A DNA stretch of 8,032 nucleotides from Desulfobacterales bacterium HSG17 (GCA_030377945.1 JAUCGD010000131.1:1-8032), one strand, 5' to 3'. Shown: positions 1 to 6,926, numbered from the stretch's first letter. Notes: a model not told the origin generated them from the sequence alone. Numbers and translations: made by a program.

Positions 1-752
1 GTATAATTTACAACAAATCTGACAACATTGCATTTATTAAACTTAACCGCCCCCAGGTGCTGAATGCTATGAATAAGCAATTGTGGGACGAATTTCAAAC
101 TGCACTTGATGATATTAAGAATGATTCAAATATCAAGGCTTTAATAATAACAGGTGAAGGCAGAGCTTTTTCAACAGGTGCTGATTTAAAAGAATCCAAA
201 AACCGGAGTATGGAAGATTATCGAGAATATCTTGAAACATTACAGGATGTATCAAAAAAAATCATAAAATTTGAAAAACCAAGCATAGCTGCAATTAACG
301 GATATGCCCTGGGATCTGGATATGAACTTGCCCTTGCCTGTGATATAAGAATTGCAGCAGAAGATGCACAGATCGGTTCTCCTGAAGCTAAAGTAACTTC
401 ATCGGTAACAGGAGGTGCCATGCGTCTTGTCCAGGATCTTATCGGGCCTGCAAAAGCCAGGGAGCTTCTATTCACAGGAGAATATATTGACGGCAAGGAA
501 GCTGAAAGAATCGGCCTGGTAAATAAAGCTGTTTCCCCAGATCAGTTGATGAATTCCGCAATTGAAATGGCTGAAAAAATAGCTGCCAATTCAAGTTTTT
601 CTATTAAAATGATAAAAAAAGGGCTGCTTATGGCCCAGGGAGAAGTCAGTATGGACGCTTTAATGGATTTTGAAGTTGAAGCCTGCCTGGCATGTGTATC
701 AACCAAAGAACGACAATCATCTTTACAAGATTTTGAAAACAGAAAAAATTAA
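1..752 (+). CDS. Enoyl-CoA hydratase/isomerase (crotonase) family protein, 5'-partial
   Basis: Crotonase-fold enzyme, expected to add water to (or isomerise) an enoyl-CoA in the cytoplasm during beta-oxidation-like acyl-CoA breakdown. The frame is open from base 3 to the TAA at 750-752, giving 249 residues; residues before the GTG at 57 (IAFIKLNRPQ) are classic crotonase N-terminus, so that GTG is internal and about 10 residues lie outside the window. Visible signatures are GADLKE (first oxyanion-hole segment) and the GYALGSGYELALACD core. The two glutamates matching rat hydratase Glu144 and Glu164 are present at codons 324-326 (YEL) and 384-386 (SPE), 20 residues apart as in the family, so hydratase activity is plausible. 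The position matching Gly141 is Ser, which is tolerable because that contact uses the backbone. It lies 19 nt upstream of the acyl-CoA synthetase gene, probably in one operon. The family is certain; the substrate is not visible. Confidence 0.93.
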   Translation, partial: IIYNKSDNIAFIKLNRPQVLNAMNKQLWDEFQTALDDIKNDSNIKALIITGEGRAFSTGADLKESKNRSMEDYREYLETLQDVSKKIIKFEKPSIAAINGYALGSGYELALACDIRIAAEDAQIGSPEAKVTSSVTGGAMRLVQDLIGPAKARELLFTGEYIDGKEAERIGLVNKAVSPDQLMNSAIEMAEKIAANSSFSIKMIKKGLLMAQGEVSMDALMDFEVEACLACVSTKERQSSLQDFENRKN

Positions 753-756
753 GCAT

Positions 757-763
757 AAGGGGA
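757..763 (+). promoter_or_regulatory. Ribosome binding site of the acyl-CoA synthetase gene
   Basis: AAGGGGA lies 8 nt before the ATG at 772 and just after the stop of the upstream hydratase gene. It fixes the synthetase start at 772. An in-frame ATG at 670 would sit inside the hydratase gene and add 34 residues unlike the family. Confidence 0.75.
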
Positions 764-771
764 AAATAAAA

Positions 772-2901
772 ATGGCTCTTGATAAGGTTCTGAACGCGGA
801 ATCAGTTGCTGTTGTTGGAGCATCTAAAACTGAAACTAAACGTGGATTTCAGGCAATTCGAACACTGATTGATGAAAAATATGAAGGAATAATATACCCG
901 GTCAACCCAAAAGAAAAAAGTGTTCTGGGTCTGAAATGTTATAAAACGGTTTCTGATATTAACGACAATGTTGATATGGCTCTAATTACAACACCTGCAA
1001 AAACACTGCCGTCAGTATTAAAAGACTGCGGGGAAAAAGGTATTCAGGGAGCTGTTATTATTGCCGGAGGCTTTGGAGAGATTGGTATTGAAGGCAAAAA
1101 CTTAGAAGCCGAAATCCTGAAAGTTGCCCAGAAATACAAAATACGCTTAATCGGCCCTAATACTTCGGGAATGATGAACCTTAAGGCAGGTATGAATCTT
1201 GTGGGCCTGAAAGATGTTCCCAAAGGGGATATTGCCCTGCTTTCCCAAAGCGGCAACATGGCTCTGACCCTTATGACCGAAGCAAAACTTAAAAGCCTTA
1301 AAGGCTTTTCCTATTATGTGGGTGTTGGTAATGAAGCTGATATAAAATTTCATGAATATCTTGAATTTTTCAGAAATGACCCGGAAACAAAAGCAATACT
1401 TATGTATGTTGAAGGTATGCGTGAAGGCCGTAAATTTCTCCAGGAAGCCCATAAAACCACTTTGGCAAAACCCATTATCCTGCTTAAAAGCGGTCGTTCC
1501 TCAATTGGAAAACGCTCTGCTGGTTCCCATACCGGTGCTCTTGCAGGAATGTCATATGTTGCCAAAACTGCTTTTCAAAGAGCAGGTATTATTGTTATTG
1601 AAAATTCCACAGAACTGTTTCCTGTTGCTGAAACCCTTTCAAGCCTTCCAATAATTAAAAACAATAAAATTGCCATTCTTGCAGACGGAGGCGGTCATGC
1701 AACAGTTGCTGCTGATATTCTTTCTGATCTGGGTGTCAGCATTCCTGAGTTAAGTGAAAAGACCCAGGCCAAGTTAAAAAAGATTCTGCCTTCAGCAGCA
1801 TCAGTACCCAATCCCATTGATGTGGCAGGGGGAACTGATTCAGACCCGACTCTTTTTGCAGATTGTGCAGATATTATTTTACAGGACTCAAACATAGGAG
1901 GTCTTTTAATTGTCGGGCTTTTTGGCGGTTACGGCATCCGTTTTGCTCCCAGCCTTTCATTAATGGAAGAAGATGCAGCTCATCAAATGGGTAAAATGGT
2001 AAAAAAACGAAAAAAACCCATTGTTCTTCACAGCCTTTACAACTCTGAAAAACCCCATTCCCTGCATTTGCTCCGCTATTACGGAATACCGGTTTACGAT
2101 TCCCTGGATGTTGCCTGTAAGTGCATAAGCACCCTGGCTGAACGAGGAAATTACCTTAACAAGTATCATGCAAAAACCAATTTTGAACTTCAATGGCGTA
2201 AAAAAGCTGTTCCTGAAGGCAAAGCTATCATCAAAAATGCCCTTGACCAGGGCAGGAATGTTCTTCTAGAGCATGAAGCAAAAAAACTTCTCCAACTTCA
2301 CGGAGCTTCGGCATTTAAAGACCGTGTGGTAAATTCAGCAGATAAAGCTGTTGCAATAGCCGGAAAAATGGGAAGCAGTGTTGTTATGAAGATTGTCTCC
2401 CCTGATATTCTTCATAAAAGTGATGCCAGGGGGGTCAGGCTTAATCTGAATACTGAAGATGAAATACGTGACGCTTTTGGCAATATAATGGCATGTGCTA
2501 AAAAATATAATAAAGATGCTGATATAAGGGGAGTTCTTATTGCACCTATGGCAAGAAAGGGCCTTGAGATTATTATTGGAACAAAATATGATGAGCAGTT
2601 CGGCCCTGTTATTATTTACGGCCTTGGGGGAATAATGGTTGAAATTATAAAAGATATTTCAACCCGTGTTTTGCCAATCTCTCCTACATATGCCAAAACT
2701 ATGCTTGATGAAACCAATTCCGCTCCTATTCTTAACGGCATAAGAGGAGAAAGAGCTTATGATAAACGTGCCCTGAGAAGTGTTTTAATGATATGTTCGG
2801 AACTTGTTGAATCTTACCCTGAAATTAATGAAATGGATTTAAACCCTGTAATAGTTCATGAACACGGGGTCAGTATTGTGGATGCCAGAATTATTCTTTA
2901 G
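772..2901 (+). CDS. ADP-forming acyl-CoA synthetase (acetate--CoA ligase family, fused alpha-beta)
   Basis: Converts a carboxylic acid, CoA and ATP to acyl-CoA, ADP and phosphate (or the reverse, making ATP) in the cytoplasm through a phosphohistidine intermediate. The 709-aa chain has the usual single-chain order. First comes a CoA-binding Rossmann domain (about 5-130) with VAVVGAS near residue 12 and IGPN near 127. Next is a succinyl-CoA-ligase-like domain (about 150-455) with LLSQSGN at 156-162 and SHTGALAG at 252-259, whose His253 matches the phosphorylated histidine of archaeal ADP-forming synthetases. Last is an ATP-grasp domain (about 480-709) with ILHKSDARGV at 546-555, GLGG at 617-620 and the metal-site-like EMDLNP at 687-692. 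The length is normal for the fused form and there is no break. The start is set by AAGGGGA 8 nt upstream. It follows the hydratase gene by 19 nt, suggesting co-transcription and a shared acyl-CoA pathway. The substrate could be acetate, a branched or fatty acid, or an aryl acid; FerA of Sphingobium SYK-6, which activates ferulate, belongs to this superfamily. Confidence 0.93.
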   Translation: MALDKVLNAESVAVVGASKTETKRGFQAIRTLIDEKYEGIIYPVNPKEKSVLGLKCYKTVSDINDNVDMALITTPAKTLPSVLKDCGEKGIQGAVIIAGGFGEIGIEGKNLEAEILKVAQKYKIRLIGPNTSGMMNLKAGMNLVGLKDVPKGDIALLSQSGNMALTLMTEAKLKSLKGFSYYVGVGNEADIKFHEYLEFFRNDPETKAILMYVEGMREGRKFLQEAHKTTLAKPIILLKSGRSSIGKRSAGSHTGALAGMSYVAKTAFQRAGIIVIENSTELFPVAETLSSLPIIKNNKIAILADGGGHATVAADILSDLGVSIPELSEKTQAKLKKILPSAASVPNPIDVAGGTDSDPTLFADCADIILQDSNIGGLLIVGLFGGYGIRFAPSLSLMEEDAAHQMGKMVKKRKKPIVLHSLYNSEKPHSLHLLRYYGIPVYDSLDVACKCISTLAERGNYLNKYHAKTNFELQWRKKAVPEGKAIIKNALDQGRNVLLEHEAKKLLQLHGASAFKDRVVNSADKAVAIAGKMGSSVVMKIVSPDILHKSDARGVRLNLNTEDEIRDAFGNIMACAKKYNKDADIRGVLIAPMARKGLEIIIGTKYDEQFGPVIIYGLGGIMVEIIKDISTRVLPISPTYAKTMLDETNSAPILNGIRGERAYDKRALRSVLMICSELVESYPEINEMDLNPVIVHEHGVSIVDARIIL

Positions 2902-2906
2902 CCAAT

Positions 2907-2934
2907 GTAGAGACAAGGCATGCCTTGTCTCTAC
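2907..2934. repeat. Perfect 28-bp palindrome between convergent genes
   Basis: GTAGAGACAAGGCA is followed directly by its exact reverse complement. It starts 6 nt after the synthetase stop and ends 45 nt before the AOR stop, so it lies where both transcripts should end. As RNA it would fold to a long hairpin from either strand, but no run of T follows on either side, so it is not a textbook intrinsic terminator. It may be a dispersed REP/MITE-like repeat that also helps end transcription or protect 3' ends. The palindrome is seen directly; its role is inferred. Confidence 0.85.
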
Positions 2935-2979
2935 GCTAATCATACATAATCACCTGTGTACAAATTTGTGAAACATGCA

Positions 2980-4875
2980 CTACAAGATATCAATCAGCTC
3001 TAACCTTTCAAGTGTTTCCTTTGTCTGCATTCCTGTTTCAGGGTCCCATCCCCGCAAAGTATAAAATTCTTCTCGCATTTGTTCAAAGGCTTTACGCTCT
3101 ATGGTGCAGCCTTTTCTGCTCAAAACTTCATTTCCTGGCCCAGGGATTATTACTTCCGGGTTCATCAATACGGTTTGGACAGGTTTGGTATAATTATACT
3201 CTGCAATAATGTCGTCAGTTTTAGGTTTTCTGCCTTCACGCAAAAGAATGGCTCTTTCAAGATTGAATATGCGCTCACCATATTTATTAAGTCCTGCTTC
3301 ATCCATCTCTATTCCTGTTACCGCACTAAAGGTTTTGCTTTCCAGGGTGGGATCCCCTGCAAAATCAGGTGTATTCCAGGAAACCATTAAGGGCCAGCAG
3401 GAATCGCAGAGTAAAAGACTGTCTTTAACATAAGTACGATTCATAATATTTACAGCTGCTTGAGCTTTGCCTTCATGGGTCATGAGATCCCAGGCTTTTT
3501 CATGGCCCCAGAACCTTGCAGCAACTCCACGGAATACATCGTTTGTTACAGGTGAAGATTTTGGATTGGCCTGATTCATAACCCATAAACCTGTCAATCT
3601 GCTGATCTCATGAAGCATTGCAATGGGCTGCCTGGGTTCAAAAGCATACAGAAGTCCGTTCATCATATATTCTCTTGCAGAATAGGTTGCACCGTCTCCC
3701 ACCCCTGAAACTTCAGGAGCAAAAAGTGTTTTAGCCTGATCTCCAAGTATTTCTCCGGCACGCAGCAGACCGTTTGCCAGAATATCTCCAAAACCCTGGC
3801 GAAGGGCAATCATATTTGCAAGTGTTTCAAAAAATTCACTTGTTCCCAGTTTTGATATATCAAGTCCGGTCTGCTCTTGAGTCAAATAGCCTGATTCAAA
3901 CCCTGCGCTGATCCAGTGAATTATATTATACATCTCCATTGTGCAGATTGAAAGATCATTGCAGATTCCGGTTGCATTAAGCGCTGTTTCAGCAGATTCT
4001 CCAGTGCGGGCTGTCCAGGGAAAATAAACAAACATGGCCTGGCATTTCCTGACCATATCTTTGCCTGATGCTGTCCGCATGGCATTTCTGTACATGCAGT
4101 CAAGTCCGCATTGATAGCAGGAGGATTTACCGGTTCGCTTCACCTGGTCAGGAGAAAAGGGCAAAAACATGGGGTCCCGTTTGTTTAGATGAATTGTTTC
4201 CCGGTTAAGTTTTTTTAATGCTTCAGTGTTTGCAACAAGAGGAGCGCCCGAACCTGTTACAGCCACAGCTTTTAAATTCTTTGAACCAAAAACAGCACCA
4301 AAACCCCCTGTGGCACTGCCTTCATTATCTGTCATTATATTTGCACTTCTGCACAGATTTTCACCTGCAATGCCTGTGGTAATAAATCGCACACCAGTTC
4401 CGTGAATTTCTTTAAGTGCATCACGCACTTCATAAACACCTTTGCCCCACAGATTATCCGCACTTAGTAGAAAAGCTTTGTTATCCTGAATTGAAAGATA
4501 AACCTTTTTTTCGGATTTCCCGGTAATAATAAGCCCGTCATATCCTGCACGTTTTAAATAAGGACCGAAAAATCCTCCAAGGTTTCCATAGCAAAATCCT
4601 TCAGGCATCAGCATTGGAGATTTTCCTGCAACAATAAACCTTGAAGCTCCCTGTGCGCCTGTGGCACCCAAAGGTCCTGTCATAAAGATAAGATGATTTT
4701 CAGGATCAAACGCTCCGGTTTCAGGCATGACAGCTTCCCAATAGAGCCGGGTTGCAATTCCCCTGCCTCCCAGGAACTTTTCAGCATATGCATTTGTATC
4801 CAGTTCCGAAATTTCGGAATTGGACAGATCAACCCTGAGTATCCTGCCGCACCATCCATATTGATTTGCTGTCAT
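2980..4875 (-). CDS. Aldehyde:ferredoxin oxidoreductase family protein (tungsten/molybdenum bis-pyranopterin)
   Basis: AOR-family oxidoreductase of 631 aa, a normal length. The family uses a tungsten bis-pyranopterin cofactor and one 4Fe-4S cluster to oxidise aldehydes to acids with ferredoxin, or the reverse; class II benzoyl-CoA reductase BamB is also a member. The N-terminus has GRILRVDL (10-17) and GGRGIATRLYWE (36-47). FGAVFGSKNLKAV (192-204) matches the conserved GAVMGSKNLKAI segment. Cluster ligands are C253-x2-C256-x3-C260 (SCYQCGLDC) plus C490. The C-terminus ends in the typical LRGWD (607-611). Oddities: the two pterin motifs, usually DxxGLD and DxxGLC, read NDLSIC (306-311) and DSLLLC (485-490), both without the glycine, and an extra Cys493 follows. 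The start is the ATG at 4875, which has GGAGG 5 nt before it; an in-frame TTG at 4899 lies upstream of that site. No signal peptide is seen, so it is probably cytoplasmic. It stands alone, with no adjacent ferredoxin-like or electron-transfer subunit gene in the window. The family is sure; the substrate is unknown. Confidence 0.94.
   Translation of the reverse strand: MTANQYGWCGRILRVDLSNSEISELDTNAYAEKFLGGRGIATRLYWEAVMPETGAFDPENHLIFMTGPLGATGAQGASRFIVAGKSPMLMPEGFCYGNLGGFFGPYLKRAGYDGLIITGKSEKKVYLSIQDNKAFLLSADNLWGKGVYEVRDALKEIHGTGVRFITTGIAGENLCRSANIMTDNEGSATGGFGAVFGSKNLKAVAVTGSGAPLVANTEALKKLNRETIHLNKRDPMFLPFSPDQVKRTGKSSCYQCGLDCMYRNAMRTASGKDMVRKCQAMFVYFPWTARTGESAETALNATGICNDLSICTMEMYNIIHWISAGFESGYLTQEQTGLDISKLGTSEFFETLANMIALRQGFGDILANGLLRAGEILGDQAKTLFAPEVSGVGDGATYSAREYMMNGLLYAFEPRQPIAMLHEISRLTGLWVMNQANPKSSPVTNDVFRGVAARFWGHEKAWDLMTHEGKAQAAVNIMNRTYVKDSLLLCDSCWPLMVSWNTPDFAGDPTLESKTFSAVTGIEMDEAGLNKYGERIFNLERAILLREGRKPKTDDIIAEYNYTKPVQTVLMNPEVIIPGPGNEVLSRKGCTIERKAFEQMREEFYTLRGWDPETGMQTKETLERLELIDIL
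4804..4819. other. Perfect 16-bp palindrome inside the start of the AOR gene
   Basis: TTCCGAAATTTCGGAA reads the same on both strands and lies about 60 nt inside the AOR reading frame, over the codons for SEISE. It could be an intragenic operator, a short mRNA hairpin near the start, or chance, since the codons fully explain the sequence. Confidence 0.35.
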
Positions 4876-4880
4876 TTTTT

Positions 4881-4885
4881 CCTCC
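4881..4885 (-). promoter_or_regulatory. Ribosome binding site of the AOR gene
   Basis: GGAGG on the minus strand lies 5 nt before the ATG at 4875, with A-rich flanks. It decides between this ATG and the in-frame TTG at 4899. Confidence 0.8.
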
Positions 4886-4957
4886 TTTTGTTTTGACAAA
4901 GCAGTTGAATCTGAGAATTAATATTAGCCGGAATACTAACCTGCTAATTGTTAACAT

Positions 4958-4982
4958 ATATTTATGATTTCAACATAAATAT
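4958..4982. promoter_or_regulatory. Inverted repeat, possible operator
   Basis: ATATTTATG, a 7-nt spacer, then CATAAATAT: perfect 9-bp arms. It begins 83 nt upstream of the AOR start codon and ends 34 nt before the cinA -35 box, a fitting place for a dimeric regulator of either gene. The region is very AT-rich, so chance symmetry is possible. Confidence 0.4.
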
Positions 4983-5015
4983 TTTATTTTATTATGCTAA
5001 ACTAATATTATATAT

Positions 5016-5043
5016 TTGACAAAGAATCTCAAAGCACTATAAT
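5016..5043 (+). promoter_or_regulatory. Consensus sigma70 promoter for cinA
   Basis: TTGACA at 5016-5021 and TATAAT at 5038-5043 both match the sigma70 consensus fully, with a 16-nt spacer. Transcription would begin near 5050 and leave a leader of about 155 nt before the cinA ATG. A second, poorer candidate (TTGATA at 5096 with TTTATA at 5119) lies closer to the gene. Confidence 0.65.
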
Positions 5044-5192
5044 CATTTGATATTAAAAGCCTTAAATATGGAAAATTCATTAAATATTGTCTTTATTGAT
5101 ATTTTTTCATAATATAATTTTATATAGTATGATTTCAAATAATTGAAAACCTATTTTTATAATTCCCTAAAAAAACCTAAAAAAAATTGACC

Positions 5193-5197
5193 AGGAG
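5193..5197 (+). promoter_or_regulatory. Ribosome binding site of cinA
   Basis: AGGAG lies 7 nt before the ATG at 5205. It favours this ATG over the in-frame TTG at 5187, which lies upstream of the site. Confidence 0.75.
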
Positions 5198-5204
5198 AAT
5201 ATCC

Positions 5205-6446
5205 ATGATAGCAGAAATTCTGTCCACAGGTGATGAAATCCGTTCAGGTAGTCTTATAGACACAAACTCAGCCTGGCTTGCCCAAAAACTGGAACAGGCA
5301 GGCGTGGAAGTAACAAGGCATCAATGTGCAGGAGATGATAAAGATATTCTTTCACTAGTTTTAAAAGAAATCGGAGAACGTGCTGATATTGCCCTGGTAA
5401 CAGGTGGGCTTGGCCCCACAACAGATGACATAACAACTGACGCTGCTGCTGAAGCTGGCGGAGTTGAGCTGTGTCTTGATCAAAAAGCATTGGATTCCAT
5501 TGAAAAATATTTTGCCTCCCGTGACCGTAAAATGCCCCCTTCAAATAAAAAACAGGCTTTAATACCCTGCGGAGCTGAAACAATTTATAACCCGGTTGGA
5601 ACAGCGCCCGGATTTGCCATGAAAATCGGCAAATGCCTGTTTTATTTCATGCCCGGAGTTCCTTCTGAAATGAAGAAAATGTACTTGGAACAAATTCTTC
5701 CCCATTTGGAAAAATATATGGGCAGTGACAGAGTCTTTAACATGGTTAAAACCATCTCAACATTTGGCCTGCCTGAATCTGCTGCCGGAGAAATGCTGGC
5801 AGACCTGCCATTAAAATTTCCAGGTATAAAACTGGGACTGCGTGCAAAATTCCCGGAAATCCAGATAAAACTTTATGCAAAAAGCAGAGATAAAAAGGCT
5901 TTATTAGAAAATCTTGAAAATACCTGCCAATGGGTTGAACAAAAAATGGGCAATAAAATCTTTTCCTTATCAGAGCAGACAATGGAAACTGTTGTGGGCA
6001 ATCTATTAAAGAATAGAAACTCAACAATTGCTCTTGCTGAAAGCTGCACCGGCGGTTTAATAGCTTCCAGCCTTACAGATGTTTCCGGCAGTTCCGACTA
6101 TTTCCTTTTTTCAGGTGTTACATATTCAAATGAAGCCAAAATAAAAGTTCTGGGTGTTAAGGAAGATACCATAAAAAAATACGGGGCTGTGAGTGAAGAA
6201 ACTGTCAGGGAAATGGCTTTGGGAGCAAAAAAGGCAGCAGGAGCTGACTACGGACTTGCAACCAGCGGCATTGCAGGCCCTGACGGGGGTACAGATGAAA
6301 AACCTGTGGGTACTGTGTGCATCGGGCTTGCAACTCCTGAAAAGGTTGAGGCATATCGCTTTGTTCTCAGGTTTGCCAGCCGTGAAATGAATAAACGCAT
6401 GTTTGCTATGAAGGCTTTGGATTTGTTGAGGTTGGAGTTGATGTAA
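5205..6446 (+). CDS. cinA: CinA-family protein (MoaB-like domain plus nicotinamide-nucleotide amidase domain)
   Basis: Cytoplasmic two-domain CinA protein, 413 aa, the family's usual size. The N-terminal MoaB/MogA-like (COG1058) domain, about 1-165, opens with MIAEILSTGDEI and carries GGLGPTTDD (67-75) and MPGVPSEM (149-156); in other bacteria this domain has ADP-ribose pyrophosphatase activity. The C-terminal PncC-type domain, about 260-413, carries AESCTGG (278-284), TYSNEAK (306-312), YGAVSEE (326-332) and the SGIAGPDGGT / KPVGTV segment (354-371). It deamidates nicotinamide mononucleotide to the acid form in NAD salvage. All signature segments are intact, so both activities are plausible. 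Some relatives are linked to competence, but nothing here points to DNA uptake. It has its own strong promoter, stands alone, and converges on the toxin-antitoxin remnant with no clear terminator between them. Confidence 0.95.
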   Translation: MIAEILSTGDEIRSGSLIDTNSAWLAQKLEQAGVEVTRHQCAGDDKDILSLVLKEIGERADIALVTGGLGPTTDDITTDAAAEAGGVELCLDQKALDSIEKYFASRDRKMPPSNKKQALIPCGAETIYNPVGTAPGFAMKIGKCLFYFMPGVPSEMKKMYLEQILPHLEKYMGSDRVFNMVKTISTFGLPESAAGEMLADLPLKFPGIKLGLRAKFPEIQIKLYAKSRDKKALLENLENTCQWVEQKMGNKIFSLSEQTMETVVGNLLKNRNSTIALAESCTGGLIASSLTDVSGSSDYFLFSGVTYSNEAKIKVLGVKEDTIKKYGAVSEETVREMALGAKKAAGADYGLATSGIAGPDGGTDEKPVGTVCIGLATPEKVEAYRFVLRFASREMNKRMFAMKALDLLRLELM

Positions 6447-6515
6447 TTGCACCTGCCAAGTTTTCTATACAATATTCCTTGCCCAAATTTGTTATCTGTC
6501 CAGATATACTTAAAA

Positions 6516-6650
6516 TTACAATAAATTGATCTCAACTCCTCTGAGTATCCGTTTTGCCACACTTTTGGCAGCTTCAGGTTTATCCTGCTCAATATACGCG
6601 CGCAATGCATCCATGTCGCGGATTGCATCTTCAGACCATTTCAGCCGCAT
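6516..6650 (-). pseudogene. Truncated ParE/RelE-type toxin (44 codons)
   Basis: The ATG at 6650 overlaps the antitoxin's last 10 bases, the usual coupled arrangement of such operons. The 44-residue product begins MRLKWSEDAIRDMDALRAYI and continues through EQDKPEAAK to RILRGVE, a good match to the N-terminal two helices of ParE-like toxins, then ends with INLL and TAA. Family members run to about 95-100 residues, so the beta-sheet half with the GRxGRVPGTREL-like segment and the C-terminal residues is missing. I translated the next 70 bases up to cinA in all three minus frames and saw no remnant of that half, so deletion or replacement after codon 40 fits better than a simple frameshift. ParE toxins poison gyrase and RelE toxins cut mRNA; this fragment should do neither. 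It could still bind antitoxin, but that is speculation. Confidence 0.72.
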
Positions 6651-6910
6651 TCAGGTCTCACTTTTTCATATTCAGTGTCCCAGCTTTCAATCCATTCTTT
6701 AACATTTGAATGATTAACAAGCCTTCCATTTTCTGCACTGGCGATACCTTCCTTAATGGCCTGGATCTGCCATGATTGTGTTTCCAGATACGATTTAATT
6801 GCTTCTGTTATGCAGAATGATTTTGAGCGCTTAGTAGATTTAGCTAATGATTCAAGCTCTTGATTAAGACTTAAAGGAAGGCTTATATTCATAGTTGCTG
6901 TATTTTTCAT
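6641..6910 (-). CDS. Ribbon-helix-helix (CopG/ParD-like) antitoxin
   Basis: Small DNA-binding antitoxin of 89 aa. The N-terminal strand TATMNISLPL (4-13) and two helices (about 14-27 and 30-44, with KRSKSFCITEAIKSYLE) make the ribbon-helix-helix fold, which dimerises and binds the operon's own operator. The tail (WQIQAIKEGIASAENGRLV, then EWIESW) is the part that would wrap and neutralise the toxin. The start is the ATG at 6910, with GAAGGAGA 8 nt upstream; the frame stays open to an ATG at 7009, but that extension only translates the repeat. The stop overlaps the start of the truncated toxin by 10 nt. It is complete while its toxin is not, so it may survive as a lone antitoxin protecting against related toxins, as a repressor, or simply as a relic. 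The antitoxin class is clear; the exact ParD/RelB subfamily is not. Confidence 0.87.
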   Translation of the reverse strand: MKNTATMNISLPLSLNQELESLAKSTKRSKSFCITEAIKSYLETQSWQIQAIKEGIASAENGRLVNHSNVKEWIESWDTEYEKVRPECG

Positions 6911-6918
6911 GCCTTGAA

Positions 6919-6926
6919 TCTCCTTC
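6919..6926 (-). promoter_or_regulatory. Ribosome binding site of the antitoxin gene
   Basis: GAAGGAGA on the minus strand lies 8 nt before the ATG at 6910. It supports that start over the upstream ATG at 7009. Confidence 0.75.

Larger units (their letters stand above)
4886..5192. other. AT-rich divergent intergenic control region
   Basis: About 300 bases between the ribosome binding sites of the AOR gene and cinA, with no credible gene. It holds a 9-bp inverted repeat (4958-4982), a weaker 6-bp inverted repeat ATTAGC/GCTAAT (4923-4928 and 4943-4948), a consensus promoter for cinA (5016-5043), a short AT hairpin TTTCAA/TTGAAA (5133-5148) and a CCTAAAAAAA direct repeat just before the cinA ribosome site. 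I could not settle on a promoter for the AOR gene. No known riboswitch is recognisable in the leader. Confidence 0.7.

Noticed and set aside
57..59. GTG as the start of the hydratase gene
   Set aside because: The frame stays open upstream and encodes the conserved crotonase N-terminus (IAFIKLNRPQ), so the gene continues off the window.
670..771. Upstream in-frame ATG for the acyl-CoA synthetase
   Set aside because: The extra 34 residues overlap the hydratase gene out of frame and are unlike the family; the ATG at 772 has a clear ribosome site.
2960..2969. ACAAATTTGT 10-bp palindrome before the AOR stop
   Set aside because: It is short and AT-rich, so chance explains it; no terminator structure extends from it.
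6248..6628. 126-codon minus-strand frame across the end of cinA
   Set aside because: It starts inside the toxin remnant in another frame and runs antisense through cinA; its sequence resembles no protein family and cinA is clearly real.
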